Positions 39,257 to 48,684 of a DNA stretch of 64,000 nucleotides are shown here, in pieces. The position numbers and the translations under genes are program-made. The notes below the pieces were generated by a model that worked only from the letters and a program-made list of their open reading frames with translations, did not search any database and had not been told where the DNA came from. Each line of letters starts with the position of its first letter. Positions within the stretch are counted from its first letter, which is position 1. The stretch is from Acidovorax radicis (GTDB lineage: Bacteria > Pseudomonadota > Gammaproteobacteria > Burkholderiales > Burkholderiaceae_C): positions 2,232,001-2,296,000 of the forward strand of contig NZ_CP075184.1 of NCBI RefSeq assembly GCF_020510705.1. The letters run 5' to 3'.

Positions 39257-39392
39257 GGAGAAACTCCTTTTCGGGTCGGTACATAACGCACCAGACTGAC
39301 GAAAAGTTTAGGCGCAGACCGTGAATTGAGGGCTGGGGCACCGTAAACCTGCGTAAAGAATTGTGCGATTTTCCCGTCTTGGCCGCCAGATT

Positions 39393-39785
39393 TCAGTCTT
39401 GGCCCTGGGTATCGATCAGTGTTTGCCATTGTTCCGGGACAAATCCCACATGAATCTGTGGTTCGCTCTGGCCTTCGACCTGCCACTCGACGACTGGGCG
39501 CTTGATGGTGCTTGGGTACAGTTGCATGACGGCACGCGCGCTTGCATCGTCTTGCACCGTCGCCTGGGTGTCTGCATCGAGCTTGCGCCAGGTGGTTCCC
39601 TGGCGATTGAGCAGCTTTTGCCATCCAAGTGCTTTTGTCCAAGCGCTGGCCCGGTCTGCAGGAACGCCCTGCTTTTTGAAATCGCGAAATTCGTAGTCCA
39701 GCCCGTGTTCTGTCATCCAGGCGCGGGATTTTTTGACGGTGTCGCAGTTGGGGATGCCATAGAGGGTGATACGCACATTTTTCAT
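39393..39785 (-). CDS. ArsC/Spx-family reductase (YffB-like)
   Basis: 130 residues from ATG 39785. Thioredoxin-like fold: ITLYGIPNCDTVKKSRAW has a single cysteine at the active-site position, as in YffB rather than the CxxC of glutaredoxins. IKRPVVEW is the conserved cis-proline/arginine loop. Family includes arsenate reductases, but YffB-type proteins are not shown to reduce arsenate. Divergent from folC over 61 bp. Confidence 0.85.
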   Translation of the reverse strand: MKNVRITLYGIPNCDTVKKSRAWMTEHGLDYEFRDFKKQGVPADRASAWTKALGWQKLLNRQGTTWRKLDADTQATVQDDASARAVMQLYPSTIKRPVVEWQVEGQSEPQIHVGFVPEQWQTLIDTQGQD

Positions 39786-39846
39786 GCCACGCATCATCCC
39801 TGATATTCGGCGGGTGACCGCAGGCTCGGCGACAATCCCCGGCTGT

Positions 39847-41169
39847 ATGCAAACCAAACCCCACACCCTGGAAGGCTGGCTGCGCCATTGTGAGCAGTTA
39901 CACCCCCTCAATATCGATCTGGGCCTGGACCGGGTCCGCGAAGTCGCGCGACGGATGTCATTGCGTTTTGAATGCCCGGTGATCACGGTGGCGGGCACCA
40001 ATGGCAAGGGGTCCACCTGCGCGATGCTCGAAGCGGTGGCGCTGCAGGCGGGCTATCGCACAGGGGTGTACACATCGCCGCATCTGGTGCATTTCGAAGA
40101 GCGGTGCCGTGTGCATGGGGAGATTGTGTCTGCTTCAGATTTGGTAGCGCACTTTGAAGCAGTGGAAAGCGCAAGAACCCAAAATGGGGATGAAATATCG
40201 CTCACGTATTTTGAGTTCACCACGCTGGCCATCCTGCGGTTGATGAGCCATTCGCTGCTGGACGTTGCGATTTTGGAAGTCGGCTTGGGTGGACGGCTGG
40301 ATGCGACAAATATCGTGGATACCGACTGCGCCATCATCACCAGCATCGACATCGATCACACCGAGTTCCTGGGGCCCGACCGCGAGAGCATCGGCCGCGA
40401 AAAGGCGGGGATCATGCGCACGGGCCGGCCCGTGGTGGTGAGCGATCCGATGGCGCCCCAAAGCGTCATGGATCACGCGATGGAGGTTGGTGCTGACCTG
40501 TGGAGTTTTGGGCGCGATTTCAACTTCTCGGGCGACAAGCAGCAGTGGAACTGGGCGGGGCGCGGTCGGCGCTATGCCGGTCTGGCCTACCCGTCGCTGC
40601 GGGGCGCCAACCAGTTGATCAATGCCTCGGGTGTATTGGCTGCGTTTGAAGCGCTGCGCGAGCGCCTGCCCGTGACGGCCCAGGCGGTGCGCAACGGGAT
40701 GGCCATGGTCGAGTTGCCTGGCCGGTTCCAGATTGTTCCGGGCCAGCCCACGCTGGTGCTGGATGTGGCACACAACCCCCATTCGGTGGCGGCGCTCACC
40801 GCCAATCTGGATGCCATGGGGTATTTCCCGTGCACCCATGCTGTTTTTGGGGCCATGGCCGATAAGGACCTGGCTCCCATGATGGCCAAGGTAGGGCCGT
40901 TGGTGGATCGCTGGTATTTCACCGACCTGCCGACTCCACGTGCTGAAACTGCTGCGGGATTGCAGCAGAAGTGGAACGCTGTCCAGATGGTTTCAGGGCG
41001 CCGCAGTGACGTCACATCCACATTGCACTCAGGCCCCATGGAGGCACTTCAGTCTGCGGTCGCCGCTGCAGACCCCACTGATAGAATTGTGGTCTTTGGC
41101 TCGTTTTATACGGTTGGAGGCGTTTTGGTGAACGGAACCCCCCGATTGCACGCTAAACATTTGGGCTGA
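39847..41169 (+). CDS. folC: Bifunctional dihydrofolate synthase / folylpolyglutamate synthase
   Basis: 440 residues from ATG 39847. Adds glutamate to dihydropteroate and to folates. Mur-ligase fold: P-loop VTVAGTNGKGSTCAMLE (about 45-60), SPHLVHFEER, EVGLGGRLDATNIVD, and the C-terminal domain with VLDVAHNPHSV. First gene of the folC-SPOR-cvpA-purF cluster, the same order as E. coli folC-dedD-cvpA-purF. Confidence 0.95.
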   Translation: MQTKPHTLEGWLRHCEQLHPLNIDLGLDRVREVARRMSLRFECPVITVAGTNGKGSTCAMLEAVALQAGYRTGVYTSPHLVHFEERCRVHGEIVSASDLVAHFEAVESARTQNGDEISLTYFEFTTLAILRLMSHSLLDVAILEVGLGGRLDATNIVDTDCAIITSIDIDHTEFLGPDRESIGREKAGIMRTGRPVVVSDPMAPQSVMDHAMEVGADLWSFGRDFNFSGDKQQWNWAGRGRRYAGLAYPSLRGANQLINASGVLAAFEALRERLPVTAQAVRNGMAMVELPGRFQIVPGQPTLVLDVAHNPHSVAALTANLDAMGYFPCTHAVFGAMADKDLAPMMAKVGPLVDRWYFTDLPTPRAETAAGLQQKWNAVQMVSGRRSDVTSTLHSGPMEALQSAVAAADPTDRIVVFGSFYTVGGVLVNGTPRLHAKHLG

Positions 41170-41206
41170 TCAGGCGGGTTCTGAGGTCCTTACGAGTCGT
41201 TACTCC

Positions 41207-42046
41207 ATGGCATTTTTCAAGTTTCGGTGGCCCGGTCGGGGTGAGCAGCAACAGACCGAAAAACCTTCAAAGCGGCCACGCGCGCCCCAGGTCGAGAGTG
41301 TCGAGGTGATGCGCCGCCGCGCCCGCCACAGGCTGATTGGCGCCGCCGTGCTGGTGCTGCTGGGTGTCATCGGATTTCCTCTGCTTTTTGATACCCAGCC
41401 CCGGCCTGTGCCCGTGGATATTCCCATTGAAATCCCGGACCGCAATAAGGTCGCACCCCTGGTGGTTCCTGCTCCGGTGGCCGTGGCTCCTGCGGTCAAA
41501 CCTGCTGCGCCTGCTGCTCAAAGTTCCGCTGCGGGGTCGCATGTCGCTGCTGCGCGCAGCAGCGCGATCGGCAACGGATTGACCGAGGGCGAAGAAATCG
41601 TGCCTGGAACACGTCCCGCTGTGGCGAAGCCGGTACCGTCCGCGCCCGTCAAGGTGGAATCAAGGCCCGAACCCAAGCCGGAGCCAAAAACGCCGGCCCC
41701 GATTGAGCACAAGCCGACGCCCCGCACGGACGATTCAGCCCGCGCCCGTGCGTTGCTGGAAGGGCGCTCGCCTGCACCGGCCGCTACCACTTTGCCTGCC
41801 GCTGGCAATGCCGAGGAGAGCCGCTTCATCGTGCAGGTGGGCGCTTTTGCTGACGCCGACAAGGCCCGCGAAGCACGGACCAAGGTCGAGCGCGCCGGGA
41901 TGAAAACTTATATGCAGGTGGTAGATACCAAAGACGGAAAGCGGACCCGGGTTCGTGTGGGCCCGTTCACTACCCGTGGTGATGCAGACAAGGCCGCTGC
42001 GCGCATCAAAGGGCTGGATCTTCCCGCTTCGGTGTTGACGCTGTAA
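41207..42046 (+). CDS. SPOR-domain inner-membrane protein (DedD/FtsN-like)
   Basis: 279 residues. Short cytoplasmic basic N-terminus, one membrane helix (LIGAAVLVLLGVIGFPLLF, about 45-63), a long Pro/Ala/Val-rich linker, and a C-terminal SPOR domain (FIVQVGAFADADKAREARTKVE ... TRVRVGPFTTRGDADKA). SPOR domains bind denuded peptidoglycan at the division septum. Position between folC and cvpA matches dedD. Confidence 0.92.
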   Translation: MAFFKFRWPGRGEQQQTEKPSKRPRAPQVESVEVMRRRARHRLIGAAVLVLLGVIGFPLLFDTQPRPVPVDIPIEIPDRNKVAPLVVPAPVAVAPAVKPAAPAAQSSAAGSHVAAARSSAIGNGLTEGEEIVPGTRPAVAKPVPSAPVKVESRPEPKPEPKTPAPIEHKPTPRTDDSARARALLEGRSPAPAATTLPAAGNAEESRFIVQVGAFADADKAREARTKVERAGMKTYMQVVDTKDGKRTRVRVGPFTTRGDADKAAARIKGLDLPASVLTL

Positions 42047-42076
42047 GCCAAAGCCAGCTCGGTCTAGCTTGCATTC

Positions 42077-42565
42077 ATGGCGGCGCTTGATTGGATCTTC
42101 ATGGGGGTGCTTGTCGCATCTATGCTGATAGGCGCTTGGCGTGGACTGGTGTTTGAAGTGCTGTCTTTGTTTGGGTGGGTCGTGTCGTTTTTTGTGGCGC
42201 AGTGGTTTGCGCAAGACGTTGCGGCCTGGCTCCCGATGAGGGAGTCGGCAGGGGCGCTGCGTTATGCAGCGGGCTTTGTGATCGTTTTTATTGCCGCAGT
42301 GTTTGCTTGCGGTTTTTTGACCTCGCTGGCCAAAAAGCTGATCGAGGCCATTGGACTTCGACCGGCGGACCGGGCATTGGGCGCGATTTTTGGGGTGCTG
42401 CGAGGCGTCGTTTTGTTATTGGCTGTGGCAGTGGTGGCGGGGCTTACGCCTGTGGGTGGTGCGCCTTGGTGGCAAGAGTCGCAGGCCGCACCGGTGCTGG
42501 CTGAAGTGCTCAAGGGCTTGAAACCTGCATTACCGGAAGAATTTAGTAGGCATCTGCCTTCTTGA
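42077..42565 (+). CDS. cvpA: CvpA-family membrane protein
   Basis: 162 residues with four hydrophobic segments. Starts MAALDWIFMGVLVASMLIGAWRGLVFEVLSLFGW; the glycine in IGAWRG is a family hallmark, as is GFLTSLAKKLIEAIGLRPADRALG. CvpA is needed for colicin V production and envelope tolerance in enterobacteria; the biochemical role is unknown. Upstream of purF as in E. coli. Confidence 0.92.
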   Translation: MAALDWIFMGVLVASMLIGAWRGLVFEVLSLFGWVVSFFVAQWFAQDVAAWLPMRESAGALRYAAGFVIVFIAAVFACGFLTSLAKKLIEAIGLRPADRALGAIFGVLRGVVLLLAVAVVAGLTPVGGAPWWQESQAAPVLAEVLKGLKPALPEEFSRHLPS

Positions 42566-42643
42566 TATCAATGGGGTAGCGGCCATAAGCCGTTGCCGAG
42601 TGGTTGCCGCGGGGATGTTCCCGTAAACGGATGGAATACAACT

Positions 42644-44149
42644 ATGTGTGGAATCGTCGGCGTCGTGAGCACAACGCCCGTCAATCAGCTGATCTATGAC
42701 GCTTTGCTGCTTTTGCAGCACCGGGGTCAGGACGCTGCGGGCATCGTCACCCAGCAAGGCCGCAAGTTTTTCATGCACAAGGCCAAAGGCATGGTGCGCG
42801 ATGTGTTTCGCACCCGCAATATGCGTGCTTTGCCCGGCAGCGTCGGATTGGGGCAGGTGCGATACCCCACGGCAGGCAATGCTTACAGTGAGGAAGAGGC
42901 GCAGCCCTTTTACGTCAACGCACCTTTTGGGATCGTTCTGGTGCACAACGGCAACCTGACCAATGCCCGCGAGCTGCGCACCGAGTTGTTCCTGACCGAT
43001 CACCGCCACACCAACACCGACAGCGACTCAGAGGTACTGTTGAACGTGTTCGCTCATGAGTTGGAGCGCTCCACGCGCGGAGTGCCGTTGCAACCAGAGG
43101 ACGTGTTCACTGCGGTGCGTGCGGTGCACAAGCGCATCAAGGGGTCTTACGCGGTGATTGCCCTCATTGCGGGCCATGGATTGCTGGCTTTTCGTGACCC
43201 ACACGGCATCCGCCCGCTGGCGATGGGGCGCAGCCAGGACGGAACGGTCATGGTGGGTAGCGAGTCGGTCGCGCTGGAAGGCACCTCGCATGTTTTCGAG
43301 CGCAACATTGATCCCGGTGAGGCGATCTTCATCACGCTGGACGGTAAAGTGCATGCCAGCCAATGCGCCGAGAACCCCAAGCTCAACCCCTGCATCTTCG
43401 AGTTTGTGTACCTTGCGCGCCCGGATTCGGTGCTGGATGGAATCTCGGTCTACCAGGCCCGCCTGAACCTGGGCGAATCCTTGGCAAAGCGGGTGATCTC
43501 CACCGTGCCCCCCAACGAGATCGATGTGGTCATCCCGATCCCGGAGTCAAGCCGGCCCAGCGCGACCCAGCTGGCCCATCTGCTCGGCATCCCGTATCGC
43601 GAGGGTTTCGTGAAGAACCGATACGTGGGCCGGACGTTCATCATGCCCGGGCAGGGCGTGCGCAAAAAGTCTGTGCGCCAGAAGCTCAATGTGATTGCCA
43701 GCGAGTTCAAGGGGCGCAACGTATTGCTGGTGGACGACTCCATCGTGCGCGGAACCACCAGCCGCGAAATCGTGCAGATGGCCCGCGACGCTGGGGCCCG
43801 CAAGGTCTACCTGGCCAGCGCGGCGCCACCGGTGCGCTATCCGAACGTCTATGGCATTGACATGCCCACCAGCAGCGAACTGGTCGCCCATGGCCGTACC
43901 GTGGATGAAATTCGCCAGTCCATTGGTTGTGATGCGCTCATTTATCAGGATGTGGATGGCATGAAGAAAGCCATTGGCTCGCTCAATAGCGCGATCGCCG
44001 ACTTTGATGCATCGTGCTTTGATGGTGTGTATGTGACGGGTGACATCTCCGCCGCCGATATTGACCGCCTCAATGAAGGGCGTGTGGGGGTGGAAGAGGG
44101 CGAAGAGGATACTTCGCGTCTGGCTTTGCCAAATGCGCAAGAGGCGTAG
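42644..44149 (+). CDS. purF: Amidophosphoribosyltransferase
   Basis: 501 residues from ATG 42644. First committed step of purine synthesis: transfers glutamine amide nitrogen to PRPP. The initiator methionine is followed by Cys2 (MCGIVGVV), the N-terminal nucleophile of the glutaminase domain; the PRPP-binding loop is VLLVDDSIVRGTTS. No leader propeptide, as in E. coli. The frame open upstream of 42644 is rejected because the cysteine must become N-terminal. Last gene of the folC cluster. Confidence 0.96.
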   Translation: MCGIVGVVSTTPVNQLIYDALLLLQHRGQDAAGIVTQQGRKFFMHKAKGMVRDVFRTRNMRALPGSVGLGQVRYPTAGNAYSEEEAQPFYVNAPFGIVLVHNGNLTNARELRTELFLTDHRHTNTDSDSEVLLNVFAHELERSTRGVPLQPEDVFTAVRAVHKRIKGSYAVIALIAGHGLLAFRDPHGIRPLAMGRSQDGTVMVGSESVALEGTSHVFERNIDPGEAIFITLDGKVHASQCAENPKLNPCIFEFVYLARPDSVLDGISVYQARLNLGESLAKRVISTVPPNEIDVVIPIPESSRPSATQLAHLLGIPYREGFVKNRYVGRTFIMPGQGVRKKSVRQKLNVIASEFKGRNVLLVDDSIVRGTTSREIVQMARDAGARKVYLASAAPPVRYPNVYGIDMPTSSELVAHGRTVDEIRQSIGCDALIYQDVDGMKKAIGSLNSAIADFDASCFDGVYVTGDISAADIDRLNEGRVGVEEGEEDTSRLALPNAQEA

Positions 44150-44215
44150 GGCCTGTGCATATCGCCTGGATGGATGCAAAGTGCAGCACATCCGTCGACT
44201 GATTGAATCTTGAAA

Positions 44216-44235
44216 CTGGCCCCACAAGGGGCCAG
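44216..44235 (+). promoter_or_regulatory. Perfect hairpin just upstream of gltX
   Basis: CTGGCCCC, loop ACAA, GGGGCCAG: an 8-bp perfect GC-rich stem ending 11 bases before the gltX ATG. There is no T-run. It lies where a ribosome binding site should be and no clear Shine-Dalgarno is seen, so it may affect gltX translation or simply be a weak purF terminator. Confidence 0.35.
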
Positions 44236-44246
44236 AACTTATTGAT

Positions 44247-45668
44247 ATGACTGAAAACACCGCTTCCACTTCAACCCGCGTACGCACCCGTTTTGCTCCC
44301 TCGCCTACGGGGTTCATCCACTTGGGCAATATCCGTTCGGCACTCTACCCATGGGCGTTTGCCCGTGCGGCTGGCGGAGATTTCATTCTGCGTATCGAAG
44401 ACACCGATCTGGAGCGTTCCAGCCAGGCCGCCGTGGACGTCATCATCGAGGGCATGGCGTGGTTGGGGCTTGACCATGACGAAGGCCCGTTCTATCAAAT
44501 GCAACGCATGGATCGCTACAAGGCGGTACTGGCCGATTTGCAGGCCGCAGGCCATGTGTACCCGTGCTACATGAGTATTGAAGAACTCGATGCGTTGCGT
44601 GAAAAGCAGATGGCCGCCAAGGAAAAGCCGCGCTATGACGGAACCTGGCGTCCTGATCCTGGTAAAGCCCTGCCACCAGTTCCCGTTGGTGTGCAGCCCG
44701 TCCTGCGGTTCAAAAACCCCAACGGCGGCGTCGTGGCCTGGGATGACAAGGTCAAGGGCCGCATCGAGATCAGCAACGACGAACTCGACGACCTCGTGAT
44801 TGCGCGCCCGGACGGAACGCCCACCTACAACTTTTGTGTGGTGGTTGACGATATCGACATGGTCATCACGCATGTGATTCGTGGCGATGACCATGTCAAC
44901 AACACGCCGCGTCAGATCAATATCTTCCGGGCGCTTGGCAAGGAGCCGCCCGTATACGCCCATCTGCCCACCGTGCTGAACGAGCAGGGGGAGAAGATGA
45001 GCAAGCGCAATGGTGCCAAGCCCGTCACGCAATACCGCGACGAAGGTTATTTGCCAGACGCCATGGTGAACTACCTGGCTCGCCTGGGCTGGAGTCATGG
45101 TGACGATGAAATTTTCAGCCGCGAGCAGTTTCTGCAGTGGTTCAATCTGGACCATCTGGGGCGCAGTGCTGCGCAGTTCGACGAGGCCAAGTTGCGCTGG
45201 GTGAATGCGCAGCACCTCAAAGTGATGGCGGATGCTGACTTGGCTGCGCTTGTGGCGCCACAACTGCAGCAGCGGGGTATATCGGCCGCTGAATTGGCTG
45301 ACGGTCGACTTGCGCGTATCTGCGCCTTGTTCAAGGATCGTTGCGACACCACGGTGGCGCTGGCGAATTGGGCGCAGGTCTTTTACGGGGATGTGACACC
45401 AGTGGATGCAGAACGCGCCCAGCATGTCACCGAAGCCATTGTTCCGGCGCTGGATGCATTGGCCGATGTGTTGTCTGGATGCGAATGGGATAAGGCTTCT
45501 ATCAGTGCCGCCTTCAAGCAGGTGCTTGCAGCCCACGGAGTCAAGATGCCTCAGTTGGCAATGCCGGTGCGGGTTTTGACGGTGGGTACAGCCCACACAC
45601 CATCGGTGGATGCGGTGCTTGAATTGGTTGGGCGTGAAAAAGTTGTAGCGCGTTTGCGAAATCACTAA
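44247..45668 (+). CDS. gltX: Glutamyl-tRNA synthetase
   Basis: 473 residues. Class I synthetase for tRNA-Glu. HIGH-like motif in [19 protein letters not shown] (about residue 15-33), KMSKRNGAK as the KMSKS loop (about 250), discriminating catalytic core and C-terminal helical anticodon-binding domain. Next to it stand two tRNA-Glu genes, whose promoter overlaps the gltX 3' end. Confidence 0.96.
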   Translation: MTENTASTSTRVRTRFAPSPTGFIHLGNIRSALYPWAFARAAGGDFILRIEDTDLERSSQAAVDVIIEGMAWLGLDHDEGPFYQMQRMDRYKAVLADLQAAGHVYPCYMSIEELDALREKQMAAKEKPRYDGTWRPDPGKALPPVPVGVQPVLRFKNPNGGVVAWDDKVKGRIEISNDELDDLVIARPDGTPTYNFCVVVDDIDMVITHVIRGDDHVNNTPRQINIFRALGKEPPVYAHLPTVLNEQGEKMSKRNGAKPVTQYRDEGYLPDAMVNYLARLGWSHGDDEIFSREQFLQWFNLDHLGRSAAQFDEAKLRWVNAQHLKVMADADLAALVAPQLQQRGISAAELADGRLARICALFKDRCDTTVALANWAQVFYGDVTPVDAERAQHVTEAIVPALDALADVLSGCEWDKASISAAFKQVLAAHGVKMPQLAMPVRVLTVGTAHTPSVDAVLELVGREKVVARLRNH

Positions 45669-45683
45669 AAAGCTGTCTATAAT
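45654..45683 (+). promoter_or_regulatory. Promoter of the tRNA block
   Basis: -10 TATAAT at 45678-45683 and -35-like TTGCGA at 45654-45659, 18 bp apart; the -35 is inside gltX. Transcription would start about 40 bases before tRNA-Ala. Confidence 0.7.
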
Positions 45684-45733
45684 TCGAGGCTCTGATGATG
45701 ACAACAAACACTGTGTGATTGATGTCATTAAAT

Positions 45734-45809
<76 letters not shown>

Positions 45810-45866
45810 AGGTTTGAGAATTGTTGGTTGATCGTGTTAGTAGTTATCGGTTAGTTCCAAGGTTTT

Positions 45867-45942
45867 GACCCCATCGTCTAGAGGCCTAGGACATCACCCT
45901 TTCACGGTGAGTACCGGGGTTCGAATCCCCGTGGGGTCGCCA
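45867..45942 (+). tRNA. tRNA-Glu (anticodon TTC), copy 1
   Basis: 76 nt with CCA. Acceptor GACCCCA pairs with TGGGGTC. Anticodon loop CTTTCAC, anticodon TTC. T-arm CGGGGTTCGAATCCCCG is perfect. Confidence 0.96.
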
Positions 45943-45993
45943 AGTTGTAGCGCTTGGCTTGTTTTGAAAGATACAAGCGAAAGCTGCCTGCCA

Positions 45994-46070
45994 GGAGTGG
46001 TAGTTCAGTTGGTTAGAATACCGGCCTGTCACGCCGGGGGTCGCGGGTTCGAGTCCCGTCCACTCCGCCA
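45994..46070 (+). tRNA. tRNA-Asp (anticodon GTC), copy 1
   Basis: 77 nt with CCA. Acceptor GGAGTGG pairs with CCACTCC. Anticodon stem CCGGC/GCCGG with anticodon GTC. Followed directly by a terminator. Confidence 0.96.
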
Positions 46071-46073
46071 GTC

Positions 46074-46111
46074 AAAAACCCTTGCAGGTCTTTGATATGC
46101 AAGGGTTTTTC
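46074..46111 (+). terminator. Terminator after the first tRNA set
   Basis: AAAAACCCTTGCA pairs with TGCAAGGGTTTTT over 13 bp, with an 11-base loop and a T-run. Confidence 0.88.
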
Positions 46112-46134
46112 TTTGGTGTAAGCCAAAGAGCCGT

Positions 46135-46210
<76 letters not shown>

Positions 46211-46267
46211 AGGTTTGAGAATTGTTGGTTGGTCGTGTTAGTAGTTATCGGTTAGTTCCAAGGTTTT

Positions 46268-46343
46268 GACCCCATCGTCTAGAGGCCTAGGACATCACCC
46301 TTTCACGGTGAGTACCGGGGTTCGAATCCCCGTGGGGTCGCCA
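46268..46343 (+). tRNA. tRNA-Glu (anticodon TTC), copy 2
   Basis: Identical to the first tRNA-Glu, offset by 401 bp. Confidence 0.96.
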
Positions 46344-46394
46344 AGTTGTAGCGCTTGGCTTGTGTTGAAAGATGCAAGCGAAAGCTGCCTGCCA

Positions 46395-46471
46395 GGAGTG
46401 GTAGTTCAGTTGGTTAGAATACCGGCCTGTCACGCCGGGGGTCGCGGGTTCGAGTCCCGTCCACTCCGCCA
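46395..46471 (+). tRNA. tRNA-Asp (anticodon GTC), copy 2
   Basis: Identical to the first tRNA-Asp, offset by 401 bp. The conjugative-element remnant begins just downstream. Confidence 0.96.
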
Positions 46472-46479
46472 ATATTCAT

Positions 46480-46520
46480 GAGGGTTAGCAGGTAAGTATC
46501 TGCTAACCCTCTTGTCTTTC
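46480..46520 (+). terminator. Terminator after the second tRNA set
   Basis: GAGGGTTAGCAG and CTGCTAACCCTC form a perfect 12-bp stem with loop GTAAGTAT, followed by a T-rich tail. Confidence 0.88.
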
Positions 46521-46614
46521 TGATGCCCCGTGTCCTAACGGGTGTCCTAGATTTCTCAGACGTCTGAGCTGTTGCAAAAATGCCTTAGCGATCGGCGTTG
46601 ATGAGCGTTCTGGG

Positions 46615-46965
46615 TCAACGCAAACGTCCGTCCAGGCGATCTGCGATCCACGCTTGAACAGCGATCTCCGACCATGTTGCCGCACGTGGTCCGACCTTGA
46701 CGGACCGAGGAAAAATACCTCGTTGCATCTGTTCATAGATGGCTGAACGGCGAAGGCCAGTCAGTCGCTCGACTTCGGGAAGTCGCAGGAGTCTGTCAGG
46801 CATGCGCTTCGTGGCGATGACCTCCGTTGAAGCCAGTGTTCCGACATCCAGCAGCGCGAGGGCTTCCCGAAGAAGGTGCGTAGCCTGCTCGGTCCGAGCC
46901 GTTGCTTGGTTGTCGATGAATTGTTCGGTCATCACGCGTGATGGGTTGTTGGAGGAGGCTGACAT
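46615..46965 (-). CDS. AlpA-type helix-turn-helix regulator (excisionase-like)
   Basis: 116 residues from ATG 46965. The C-terminal half is an AlpA/excisionase domain: DRLLRLPEVERLTGLRRSAIYEQMQRGIFPRSVKVGPRAATWSEIAVQAWIADRL. N-terminal part is charged and helical. AlpA proteins activate or assist excision of integrated elements. It sits next to a tRNA block and leftward of trb remnants, so it is probably a leftover of an integrative conjugative element. GGAG precedes it weakly. Confidence 0.8.
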   Translation of the reverse strand: MSASSNNPSRVMTEQFIDNQATARTEQATHLLREALALLDVGTLASTEVIATKRMPDRLLRLPEVERLTGLRRSAIYEQMQRGIFPRSVKVGPRAATWSEIAVQAWIADRLDGRLR

Positions 46966-47101
46966 TTGGCGATCCTTTCGACGGTTGCGTCGGCGTTCAT
47001 TGCCGTCGCGGTATGTCCATAGATTGCCGGGGATGTCCGCCGTCCCCAACCTGACGCAGCAAAGCGAGGAGTAGGGGAGGGGGGTGGCATTGGGTGTCAA
47101 C

Positions 47102-47347
47102 TCAAACGGGAACCCTTGTGGTTGGCTCGGTCTGGATTGCCTTGAAGCCACGATCCCGCGCGATAAACGCCGCCAGCATGTGCGGCACCAGCGCCACGGC
47201 ATCCACCGGCACCTGGTGCACCCGCGCATGCACCTCTGCGTACGCATCAAGCTGCGCCTTCAGCTCGGTTGAGACCGTGACCGTCAATTTCACCGAAGAT
47301 GACGCCGGCAGCGGCCCCAGGCTCAACCGGTTCACGCTCTTGCTCAT
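47102..47347 (-). CDS. DUF2274 protein associated with trb conjugation operons
   Basis: 81 residues. MSKSVNRLSLGPLP then VKLTVTVSTELKAQLDAYAEVHARVHQ, ending near FKAIQTEP. Such small proteins follow trbI in Tn4371-like conjugative elements and are thought to bind DNA through a ribbon-helix-helix-like fold. Its start overlaps the trbI stop by 4 bp. Retained here with a truncated trbI, it is likely without function. Confidence 0.75.
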   Translation of the reverse strand: MSKSVNRLSLGPLPASSSVKLTVTVSTELKAQLDAYAEVHARVHQVPVDAVALVPHMLAAFIARDRGFKAIQTEPTTRVPV

Positions 47348-47689
47348 TGAATCCCCCCGCGACTGAAGAAAAGAGGCTGGTACGGCCGCAGCACAAGATC
47401 CTTGCTCACCATCACCCGCATGGGGAACCCCGGTCGAATCGTCAGCGTCGGCTGAATGCTCGCATTGCGCCTCGTGATCTCCTGCCCCACCTGGTTGATC
47501 GAGTCCTGCGCGCCCTCGCGGATAGCGATCACCGTCCGGTTGCCATCCTCGCTGGTGCGGCTCTCCGGCGCCGCCAGTTCCGCTCCGACCCCAAGCAGCG
47601 TAGACAGCGCAGCCCCGGCCAGGATTCGGTCCCAGTGCCAGTCCACGCCATCCTCCAGTCCGGCATATCCGGCCGGGTCAGTGCCCGGC
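47344..47689 (-). pseudogene. trbI: TrbI (VirB10-like) conjugation protein, C-terminal fragment
   Basis: About 114 codons, open at the 5' end where the IS21 element begins (47690). The frame reads GTDPAGYAGLEDGVDWHW, then LAGAALSTLLGVGAEL, GQEITRRNASIQPTLTIRPG and VLRPYQPLFF, the C-terminal channel domain of TrbI/VirB10. The rest of the trb operon is absent. Confidence 0.85.
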
Positions 47690-47778
47690 TGTTAGAGCCG
47701 ATCCAATCTTGACCACCAGTGCCAATCGAATGTTGACCAGGGGCTAGGTCGACCTTCGTGAAGGCCAACTGTGAATAA

Positions 47779-48684
47779 CTATAGGCTGCTTGCCTCGGTT
47801 GGTCCTCCTTTTCTTGAATCGATCTGTGGTGTTCCCGAGCCGTCAGGCGAGGCCCCTTCCTCCACGGTATCGCTGGCTTGGATGCCTCGGCCGGCTGCCA
47901 CCTTCCTAGCTTGCTCCCGCGTCTTGATGCGGCCTTTGGCTTCATTGCTGCTGTGGCGGAAGCGGTAAGACTCGTTCCCGGTTTCGATGATGTGGCAGTG
48001 GTGCGTGAGCCGGTCGAGCAGCGCAGTGGTCATCTTGGCGTCTCCGAACACCGTCGACCATTCGGCGAATGTCAGGTTGGTGGTGATCATCACGCTGGTG
48101 TGCTCGTAGAGCTTGGACAGCAGATGGAACAGCAAAGCCCCACCGGCCTGGCTGAACGGCAGATAGCCCAACTCATCGAGCACGACCAGGTCCATGCGCC
48201 CCAGGCTCATGGCGATGCGACCCGCACGTCCCAGGCTCTTTTCCTGCTCCCGGGCGTTGACCAGGTCCACCGTCGAATAGAAGCGCACCCGCTTGCCGTG
48301 CTGAGTCAGCCCGGAGATGCCCAGCGCGGTGGCCAGGTGGGTCTTGCCCGTGCCCGGCCCGCCAATCAACACCACGTTCTGCGCGTCCTGGGTGAACGCC
48401 AGGTCGGCCAGTTTGTGGATCAAGCCTTGGTCGACTTGCGAGACCTTGAAGTCAAAGCCTGCCAGGTCGCGGTGGACCGGGAAGCGAGCAGACTTCATCT
48501 GGTGCGCAATCGAGCGCATGGCCCGGTCGGCATCTTCCGCTCGCAGCAGGTGTTCCACCAACCAGCGCGAAGCCGCCAGGCTGGTGTCACCGCCTTGCTC
48601 GGTCAGATCGGCCCAGGCAGTCGCCATGCCATTGAGTCGCAACGCCTTCAGTTGGGCATACACATCCCCGGTGGTATCACGCAT
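47779..48684 (-). CDS. istB: IS21-family transposition helper ATPase IstB
   Basis: 301 residues from ATG 48684. AAA+ ATPase with Walker [19 protein letters not shown] (about 100-117) and Walker [14 protein letters not shown]. Stimulates IstA transposition and target choice. Start overlaps the istA stop (48677-48679), so the pair is translationally coupled. C-terminal tail is long and charged. Confidence 0.93.
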   Translation of the reverse strand: MRDTTGDVYAQLKALRLNGMATAWADLTEQGGDTSLAASRWLVEHLLRAEDADRAMRSIAHQMKSARFPVHRDLAGFDFKVSQVDQGLIHKLADLAFTQDAQNVVLIGGPGTGKTHLATALGISGLTQHGKRVRFYSTVDLVNAREQEKSLGRAGRIAMSLGRMDLVVLDELGYLPFSQAGGALLFHLLSKLYEHTSVMITTNLTFAEWSTVFGDAKMTTALLDRLTHHCHIIETGNESYRFRHSSNEAKGRIKTREQARKVAAGRGIQASDTVEEGASPDGSGTPQIDSRKGGPTEASSL